NCBI RefSeq assembly: GCF_021173675.1
Contig: NZ_JAIHON010000006.1
Coordinates: 1 to 64,000, forward strand
Reading direction: 5' to 3'
From: Streptomyces lincolnensis
Lineage (GTDB): Bacteria; Actinomycetota; Actinomycetes; Streptomycetales; Streptomycetaceae
Length of the DNA: 64,000 nucleotides
Shown here: positions 59,229-64,000 of the stretch, in pieces
How positions within the stretch are numbered: the stretch's first letter is position 1
How the letters are laid out: each line of letters begins with the position of its first letter
Notes under the pieces: generated by a model
What the model was told of the DNA's origin: nothing
Databases searched by the model: none
What the model saw: the letters and a program-made list of their open reading frames with translations, nothing else
Made by a program: the position numbers and the translations under genes

Positions 59229-59831
59229 CTACCCTTGACCCTTGTCCTTCGCGGCGGTGGGCGCGAAGTGGACCGGGATGTACAGGTCGTACAGGCGGTC
59301 GTTCGTGGCCGTGAAGTCCGCCCGGGTGACGACCGCGCACCGCACGGTCACATCACACGTGACCCCGTCCGCGATCTCGGGCCGCACGTGCTCCAGCGTC
59401 GTACTGAACTTGCCGCCCTTCTCGTACGGCAGCGTGATCCCGGGCGTGCCGGTGCCGGTGTCGGTGATCCGGCGCGAGGAGCCGTCCTGGTTCTCCCGGC
59501 CGGGCAGACACGGACCGGGCAGGCTCTTGTACGTCGTGGGATCGCCTACGACGACACCCTCCGGGATCGCGCAGAACGCGAGGAAGATGCCCTGCGCCCG
59601 GTTGTACCCGGCGCCCTTGACCGCGACCGTGCCGCCCGAGGCGGGCAGGACGGTCGGGCCGGCCTTGAGCCGCAGGTGGAACGTGTCTCCGGCGGCCGTG
59701 GTCACCGCACGGTGATCCTTGCCGGCGAACGACACGGCGGTGGAGGTACCGGCCAGGGGCAGCACCGCGACGAGCGCGGCGGCCGCGGCGACGGCGATGG
59801 TGGAGGGCTTGGAGGGTTTGGGGGGTTTCAT
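59229..59831 (-). CDS. Secreted Ig-like protein
   Basis: A 200-residue protein with a signal peptide (MKPPKPSKPSTIAVAAAAAL, cleavage near TSTAV ~34). The mature part has 'PTVLPASGGTVAVKGAGYNR' followed by 'FLAFCAIPEGV', 'LPGPCLPG' and 'GVTCDVTVRCAVVTRADFT'. Strand order and two Cys pairs resemble the neocarzinostatin/Ig-like secreted domains of Streptomyces; that is a suggestion only. It is the only gene between the response-regulator operon and the ECF41 region. Confidence 0.7.
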   Translation of the reverse strand: MKPPKPSKPSTIAVAAAAALVAVLPLAGTSTAVSFAGKDHRAVTTAAGDTFHLRLKAGPTVLPASGGTVAVKGAGYNRAQGIFLAFCAIPEGVVVGDPTTYKSLPGPCLPGRENQDGSSRRITDTGTGTPGITLPYEKGGKFSTTLEHVRPEIADGVTCDVTVRCAVVTRADFTATNDRLYDLYIPVHFAPTAAKDKGQG

Positions 59832-59983
59832 GAGACGGAGGCCGTCCTCTCAGGCATGCGTTCTTCATGAACGCCGTTGATCACCATGCCTAGAACACGA
59901 CTGATCAGTAGGCAACATTGGCCGTATTCCTTCACGTCTGTCCCGCCGCATCGGCACAGCCGTTCTGATGTGACGGGCTCGGA

Positions 59984-60010
59984 TGTCACATACGCAGGGG
60001 CCGGACCGTC
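59984..60010 (+). promoter_or_regulatory. ECF41-type promoter
   Basis: TGTCACA (59984-59990), 16 bases, then CGTC (60007-60010). This is the -35/-10 pair I know for ECF41 sigma factors. It lies 134 bp before the epimerase ATG, and the ECF41 sigma gene follows the epimerase. Confidence 0.88.
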
Positions 60011-60071
60011 CCAGTGGTGAGAGCCGGTTCAGGGAACGGGACATATCGGCGCCGGGACGGATCGGGACCGG

Positions 60072-60121
60072 GTCGGATCGGGCCGGGACCGAGGAAGTCG
60101 GATCGGGCCGGGACCGAGGAA
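60072..60121 (+). repeat. 25-bp tandem duplication in the epimerase leader
   Basis: Two exact 25-bp copies (60072-60096, 60097-60121), each ending CCGGGACCGAGGAA, lie in the 5' leader of the epimerase gene. The GAGGAA could act as a Shine-Dalgarno-like tract. Confidence 0.92.
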
Positions 60122-60143
60122 GCACGTCAGGAAGGTGAGCGGC

Positions 60144-61085
60144 ATGCGGGTGTTCGTGGCGGGCGGGACGGGAGTCCTCGGGCGACGGCTGGTACCGCGG
60201 CTCGTGGCCAGGGGGCACCAGGTGACGGCCACGACGACAAGCGCGGCCAAGCTGGGCCTGCTGGAGCGACTGGGCGCCGAGGGCGTCGTCATGGACGGGC
60301 TGGACGCGATGTCGGTCGGCGAGGCGGTGGCCCAGGCCCGGCCGGACACGCTCGTGCACCAGATGACCGCGATCTCCGTGACGCACGCGGGCAAGCCCGA
60401 CATGAAGCACATGGACCGCTGGTTCGCGACCACCATCCGGCTGCGCACCGAGGGCACGGACCACCTGCTCGCCGCCGCCGAGGCGACCGGCGTACGGCAC
60501 GTCGTCGCCCAGAGCTACGGCGGCTGGAACGGCCTGCGCGAGGGCGGCTGGGTGAAGACCGAACAGGACCCCCTGGACCCGTACACCGGGACGGTGGCCC
60601 AGTCCGGCATGGCCGCCATCCGCCACGTCGAGGACTCCGTGGTCGCCGTCGGCGGCGCGGTGCTGCGCTACGGCTGGTTCTACGGCCCGGACGCCATGGA
60701 CGACCTGACCGAGCCCCTGCGCAAGCGGCAGTTCCCGGTCGTCGGCGGCGGTGCCGGGCACTGCTCGTGGGTGCACCTGGACGACGCCACCGACGCCACC
60801 GTCCTGGCCGTGGATCAGCGGGCCCGGGGCGTCTTCAACATCGTCGACGACGATCCGGCCCCGGCCCGCGAGTGGCTGCCGCACCTGGCCGCGTGCGCGG
60901 GGGCGAAACGGCCGATGCGCGTGCCCACCTGGTTGGCCCGGCCCCTCGCCGGGGAGGTCGCCGTACGGATGATGACCGAGGGCCGCGGCTTCTCCAACAC
61001 CAAGGCCAAGCGGGAACTGGGCTGGCAGCCCCACCATCCGTCCTGGCGCCGGGGGTTCGAGGAGGAGCTGGTGGGGCGGGGGTGA
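60144..61085 (+). CDS. NAD(P)-dependent epimerase/dehydratase, ECF41 partner
   Basis: A 313-residue extended SDR with 'RVFVAGGTGVLGRRLVPRLV' (nucleotide-binding), 'HVVAQSYGGWNG', 'LRYGWFYGPDAMDDL' and 'GVFNIVDDDPAPAREWLPHL'. Enzymes of the carboxymuconolactone decarboxylase/oxidoreductase/epimerase class are the usual neighbours and targets of ECF41 sigma factors. ATG at 60144 has AGGAAGG 8 nt upstream; GTG at 60135 is less likely. Substrate unknown. Confidence 0.93.
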   Translation: MRVFVAGGTGVLGRRLVPRLVARGHQVTATTTSAAKLGLLERLGAEGVVMDGLDAMSVGEAVAQARPDTLVHQMTAISVTHAGKPDMKHMDRWFATTIRLRTEGTDHLLAAAEATGVRHVVAQSYGGWNGLREGGWVKTEQDPLDPYTGTVAQSGMAAIRHVEDSVVAVGGAVLRYGWFYGPDAMDDLTEPLRKRQFPVVGGGAGHCSWVHLDDATDATVLAVDQRARGVFNIVDDDPAPAREWLPHLAACAGAKRPMRVPTWLARPLAGEVAVRMMTEGRGFSNTKAKRELGWQPHHPSWRRGFEEELVGRG

Positions 61086-61204
61086 TGCGGGGGCGCCGGC
61101 AGGTGATTCGCGGTACGGCGACGAGGGCCGTGAGCTGGGGTGCGCGGGCCGGGGGAGCGTAGGCCGAGTGGGCACGCGCGGAGCGGGAGAAGAGGCGGGC
61201 AGGC

Positions 61205-61366
61205 GTGGCGCGGAACCGAGGAGAGGAAGCAGACGTGACGCGGGACGGGGACCGGGGCCGGGAGCGAGCCGGGGTCGGGCGGAAGCGAGGAGGGGTCGAC
61301 GTGGCGCGGGATCGAGAGCCGGCCGACGTGACACAGGGCGGCCGGGAACGAGGAGGAGTCGGCGTG
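61205..61366 (+). repeat. Degenerate repeats carrying Shine-Dalgarno and GTG, all in frame with the ECF41 gene
   Basis: Three related blocks begin CGGAACCGAGGAG (61211), CGGAAGCGAGGAG (61280) and CGGGAACGAGGAG (61343), each followed by a GTG at 61235, 61301 and 61364. Spacings between GTGs are 66 and 63 bp, so all three are in the sigma frame, and a fourth GTG at 61205 is also in frame. The frame is open through the whole stretch. Confidence 0.8.
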
Positions 61367-62302
61367 AGCCGTACCGAGGAGTTCGAGGAGCTGCGGCCGC
61401 TGCTCTTCGCGATCGCCTACCGCATCCTCGGCAGCGTGAGCGAGGCCGAGGACGCCGTCCAGGAGACCTGGCTGCGCTACGAGACCACCCCCACCCAGCC
61501 CGTCTCCCCCAAGGCCTTCCTCTCGGCGGTGGTCACCCGCGTCTCGATCGACGTACTGCGCTCGGCCCGCGTACGCCGTGAGCAGTACGTCGGTCCGTGG
61601 TTCCCCGAGCCGCTGCTGAACGACCCCTACCAGGACCCGGAGCGCTCGGCGGAACTGGCCGACTCCCTGTCCATGGCCGCCCTGGTGCTGCTGGAGCGGC
61701 TCAGCCCGCTCGAACGGGCGGTCTTCGTGCTCCGGGAGGTGTTCGGGTTCGGCTTCCCCGAGATCGCGTCCGCCGTGGGGCGCTCGGAGGCCGCGTGCCG
61801 TCAGCTCGCCGTGCGGGCGCGCCGCCACATGGACGAGGGCCGCCCTCGTTTCGAGGCCGACCGCAAGGAACGCGAGCAACTCGCCGAGCGCTTCTTCGAC
61901 GCCTTCCGGGAGGGCGACGTCGACGGCCTGCGCGAACTCCTCGCCGCCGACGTCCACATGGTCGGCGACGGTGGCGGCAAGGCACCCCAGTGGGCCAACG
62001 AGATCATCGGCGCCCCCAAGGTCTCCCGCCTCCTCGCCGCGATGCTCTCCGCGCTCACCGACGTCGGCGTCACGGTCGAACCCCACTCGGTCAACGGCCA
62101 ACCGGGCGCCCTCTTCCGCGACCGGGACGGCAAGATCCTCAACACCCTTGCCCTCGACATCGCCGACGGCCGCATCCAGACCATCCGCTCCGTCATCAAC
62201 CCCGACAAGCTGACCCACGTGGGCCCGGTGGCCGACGCCTGGGCGGTAACCCGTGAGGCCCAACGCGCCCGCCGGGCGCAGATCACCGAGGGGGGTGGCT
62301 GA
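61364..62302 (+). CDS. ECF41-family sigma factor with SnoaL-like regulatory tail
   Basis: A 312-residue protein with regions 2 and 4 ('VSEAEDAVQETWLRYE', 'LSPLERAVFVLREVFGF', 'SEAACRQLAVRARRHM'). The linker motif WFPEPLL is near residue 79 and the C-terminal NPDKL motif near residue 279. Both are ECF41 hallmarks (the linker usually reads WLPEP). The tail is an NTF2/SnoaL-like fold that regulates the sigma factor in cis. GTG at 61364 has AGGAGGAG 5 nt upstream; longer starts at 61301, 61235 and 61205 are possible. Confidence 0.94.
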   Translation: MSRTEEFEELRPLLFAIAYRILGSVSEAEDAVQETWLRYETTPTQPVSPKAFLSAVVTRVSIDVLRSARVRREQYVGPWFPEPLLNDPYQDPERSAELADSLSMAALVLLERLSPLERAVFVLREVFGFGFPEIASAVGRSEAACRQLAVRARRHMDEGRPRFEADRKEREQLAERFFDAFREGDVDGLRELLAADVHMVGDGGGKAPQWANEIIGAPKVSRLLAAMLSALTDVGVTVEPHSVNGQPGALFRDRDGKILNTLALDIADGRIQTIRSVINPDKLTHVGPVADAWAVTREAQRARRAQITEGGG

Positions 62303-62380
62303 GGACCGGCGACGGCCGGGGCGGGGAGGGCCCGGGTCGGGCCGGGCAGGACGGGTTCGGGTCGGTCCGGGTCGGGGCTG

Positions 62381-62410
62381 GTCCGGTCCGGTCCGGTCCG
62401 GTCCGGTCCG
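62381..62410. repeat. Pentanucleotide repeat (GTCCG)x6
   Basis: Six exact GTCCG copies, with related GGTCGG and GTCCGG words on both sides, lie about 80 bp past the ECF41 stop. Probably slippage-prone neutral DNA. Confidence 0.93.
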
Positions 62411-62565
62411 GACAGCGTCAGTCCGGTCGGATCGGTCCGGGCAGGGCCCCGGGTCGGTCGACGGCGGTCGGTCCCGAGCGGGTCGGTCCCCGCCTCACCC
62501 GAATACCTACCTGCCCCCGCCCTCGTCCCTGGGCGACCACTTCAATCGCCGGGCAACTGTCCTCA

Positions 62566-62617
62566 CCTCAGGGGCGCGGGGAACTGCGCGACCAGTCACG
62601 ATGGGCCCGCAGCCGCC
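62566..62617 (+). repeat. Dispersed Streptomyces intergenic element (copy 3)
   Basis: Starts CCTCAGGGGCGCGGGGAACT and continues GCGCGACCAGTCACGA, ending CCCGCAGCCGCC. It is the least interrupted copy in the window. Confidence 0.88.
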
Positions 62618-62683
62618 TACGACCGCACGCGGCACCCCCGATGGCGCCAAGCCCCGTCCTCTCGGACCTACGACAACCCTGGC

Positions 62684-62707
62684 ACCCTCAGGGGCGCGGG
62701 GAACTGC
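62684..62707 (+). repeat. Dispersed Streptomyces intergenic element (copy 4, truncated)
   Basis: Shares CCTCAGGGGCGCGGGGAACT plus GC with copy 3, 120 bp upstream, and then diverges. Confidence 0.85.
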
Positions 62708-62774
62708 CTGTTCATGCCCACGTCCAGCCCAGGCCCACGTCCACACCACGGTCGGCCGCCCCCTCCCCACCCCC

Positions 62775-63674
62775 TCAGAACAATCCGTCCTGCACCCCCA
62801 CCACCCGCCTGAACTCCCGCACGGGAAAGGTCACTTCACCCCCGCTCACCGCACCCCCGCTCGTTCCACCCCCGGAGGGAACCAGCTCCCACCCCCTCAT
62901 CAACCGCGTGTCGAGCACGACCACCCCGCTCACCGTCTCCAGATGCAGGTCGGGCCCCGCGGCCGCCACCAGCCGACCGCTCACCGCGCCGCCGGCGACG
63001 AGTTCACCCACATCCCCCACGGCGGCCGGCAACCCCGAGAGCCCGAACGCCCGGACGTGGTCGACGGGTTGGCACGGCGCCGGCGCGAGCGACTCCGGCC
63101 ATCCGCCGAGAGCCGTGGCCCGGGTGTGCAACTCCCTGATCTCGGCGGCCCGTTCCGCCTCCGACCCCGGCAACTCGGACCGCACCGCCCGCTTCTCGAC
63201 GTACGGGATCCGATCAGGCACCCCGAGGGCGGCCCGCAGCAACTCCTCGGTGCGCCGCGCGGCCATCAGCGGCCCGGTACCCAGCCAGCTGAAGCAGACC
63301 GCTCCCTGTTCGAGCAGCCGGGCCGAGCCCCGCTCTTCGGCGGTGATCCCGACCTTGACCATGCCGGGCCCGAACCACGCCAGGTACACCCGGTAGGGCC
63401 GCGGATCGTCCGCGATGGTGTCGGCGGCGACCGAGTGCGCCCGGTCCAGCCGCGCGCACTCCTCGCACCGAGCTCCCGTACTCCGCCCCGAGACGCCCGC
63501 CCGCGCCGGACAGGGATGCCCCCGTGCCCCCACACATGTCCGCGCGCCCCCTTCCGCGACCCCGAAGGCCACCTGTTTACCCCAGGTCAGCGCACTGCGC
63601 CGCCCGCCGTCCCACGCCAGCACGGGACCGTCCGCCGCCCACCGCAGCCCCGAGCACTTCCATGCCTGTGCCAT
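62775..63674 (-). CDS. DUF2797 family protein
   Basis: A 299-residue protein with the DUF2797 landmarks: N-terminal aromatic segment 'WKCSGLRWAADGPVLAW', a CxxC-type region ('GARCEECARLDRAHS'), 'YRVYLAWFGPGMVKVGITAE' and 'RLLEQGAVCFSWLGTGPLMA'. The central part resembles a GIY-YIG-type fold ('VYLAWFGPGMVKVG'), a relation suggested by pattern only. The function is unknown. ATG at 63674. Confidence 0.9.
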   Translation of the reverse strand: MAQAWKCSGLRWAADGPVLAWDGGRRSALTWGKQVAFGVAEGGARTCVGARGHPCPARAGVSGRSTGARCEECARLDRAHSVAADTIADDPRPYRVYLAWFGPGMVKVGITAEERGSARLLEQGAVCFSWLGTGPLMAARRTEELLRAALGVPDRIPYVEKRAVRSELPGSEAERAAEIRELHTRATALGGWPESLAPAPCQPVDHVRAFGLSGLPAAVGDVGELVAGGAVSGRLVAAAGPDLHLETVSGVVVLDTRLMRGWELVPSGGGTSGGAVSGGEVTFPVREFRRVVGVQDGLF

Positions 63675-63734
63675 CCCTCACGAGAGTAGAGGCCACCACT
63701 GACAACGGGCTCCGAGCAACCGGCGGAGCGGGAC

Positions 63735-64000
63735 TCACCCCCCGGTACGAGCCGCCGCCGGCTCCGCGTCCCCCACCGCGGACACAGCGGGCAAGACCTC
63801 GGACACCGCCCCCGCCCTCCGGGCCCCCCGCCCCGCCAACCGGCATCCCACGCACTCCGGATGCCCGGCCCGCGCTCCGGAGTCCCGCACTCCCATCCCC
63901 CACTCCGCCCGAGGCCGGCGCCCCGGCGGCTTTCCCCAGCCGGTGAGATGCAGGGCCCAGGTGACGAGGACGCTCACCACCACGATCGCGAGCCCGACCG
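63735..64000 (-). CDS. C-terminal part of a membrane protein (truncated by window edge)
   Basis: The frame is open to the window end, so the start lies outside. Visible residues begin in a hydrophobic helix ('AIVVVSVLVTWALHLTGWG'), then a basic, Gly/Arg-rich segment with 'HPECVGCRLAGRGARR' (a CxxC pair) and an Ala-rich tail. No family is recognised. It runs in the same direction as the DUF2797 gene, 60 bp upstream of it. Confidence 0.6.
   Translation of the reverse strand, partial: VGLAIVVVSVLVTWALHLTGWGKPPGRRPRAEWGMGVRDSGARAGHPECVGCRLAGRGARRAGAVSEVLPAVSAVGDAEPAAARTGG

Larger units (their letters stand above)
62303..62774. other. 472-bp intergenic region with repeats
   Basis: Between the ECF41 stop and the DUF2797 stop (convergent) no gene is seen. 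The region holds a G/C-rich low-complexity stretch, a (GTCCG)n run and two copies of the dispersed intergenic element. Confidence 0.85.

Overview
The window is chromosomal DNA from a high-GC actinobacterium, almost certainly a Streptomyces. The reasons are very high GC with strong third-position bias, an XRE/DUF5753 regulator followed by two DUF397 genes, an nSTAND/WD40 giant protein, GAF-ANTAR proteins, many small secreted proteins, and a tadA - tRNA-Ser - paired SigB-type sigma factor neighbourhood that resembles the sigF/sigN region of S. coelicolor. There is no rRNA, CRISPR array, transposase or integrase. All calls were made by eye from the sequence; family names rest on motif recognition, not database searches.

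Region 1 (1-10 kb) is accessory in character. It holds an ABC ATPase and FtsX-like permease separated by a 17-bp minisatellite, a lipoprotein, a LuxR regulator with an NmrA-like dehydrogenase, an orphan response regulator with a degenerate acidic pocket, and a run of secreted proteins including a ProX-like lipoprotein and a possible aerolysin-fold protein. Region 2 (10-23 kb) holds the HTH-nSTAND-WD40 protein, an ECF sigma factor with a fused SnoaL-like tail, an RsbW-type ATPase, the XRE/DUF397 module, and an MMPL exporter next to a DesK/NarL-type two-component system. Three copies of one operator-like sequence tie the exporter, the kinase and a divergent membrane gene together. Region 3 (23-30 kb) has a CopC-CopD protein and an overlapping four-gene operon (Ntn-hydrolase acylase, siderophore-type acyltransferase, cupin, SDR). 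It diverges from a siderophore-interacting protein across a near-perfect DmdR/IdeR iron box.

Region 4 (30-43 kb) is core-like: HhH-GPD protein, HerA-type ATPase, LytR_C protein, upp, tadA with its partner, tRNA-Ser(CGA), two SigB-family sigma factors, and a pair of membrane-anchored XRE proteins with different outer domains. Region 5 (43-53 kb) has a MarR-MFS-YceI cassette in which the exporter carries three carboxypeptidase-regulatory-like domains, two GAF-ANTAR proteins, a STAS protein, an F420/PPOX enzyme, and a TetR-MFS cassette with a clear operator. Region 6 (53-64 kb) has a four-gene operon of response regulator, kinase, GT2-GtrA and a GT39-like transferase, then an ECF41 sigma factor with its partner NAD(P)-epimerase and a textbook ECF41 promoter, and finally a DUF2797 gene and a truncated membrane gene.

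The window is rich in short tandem repeats (17, 15, 11, 10, 6 and 5 bp units, a 25-bp doublet, and a triplicated translation start) and in four copies of a dispersed intergenic element. The most promising biology is the iron-controlled acylase/acyltransferase operon, the three-operator MMPL two-component circuit, and the MarR-controlled MFS/YceI cassette.
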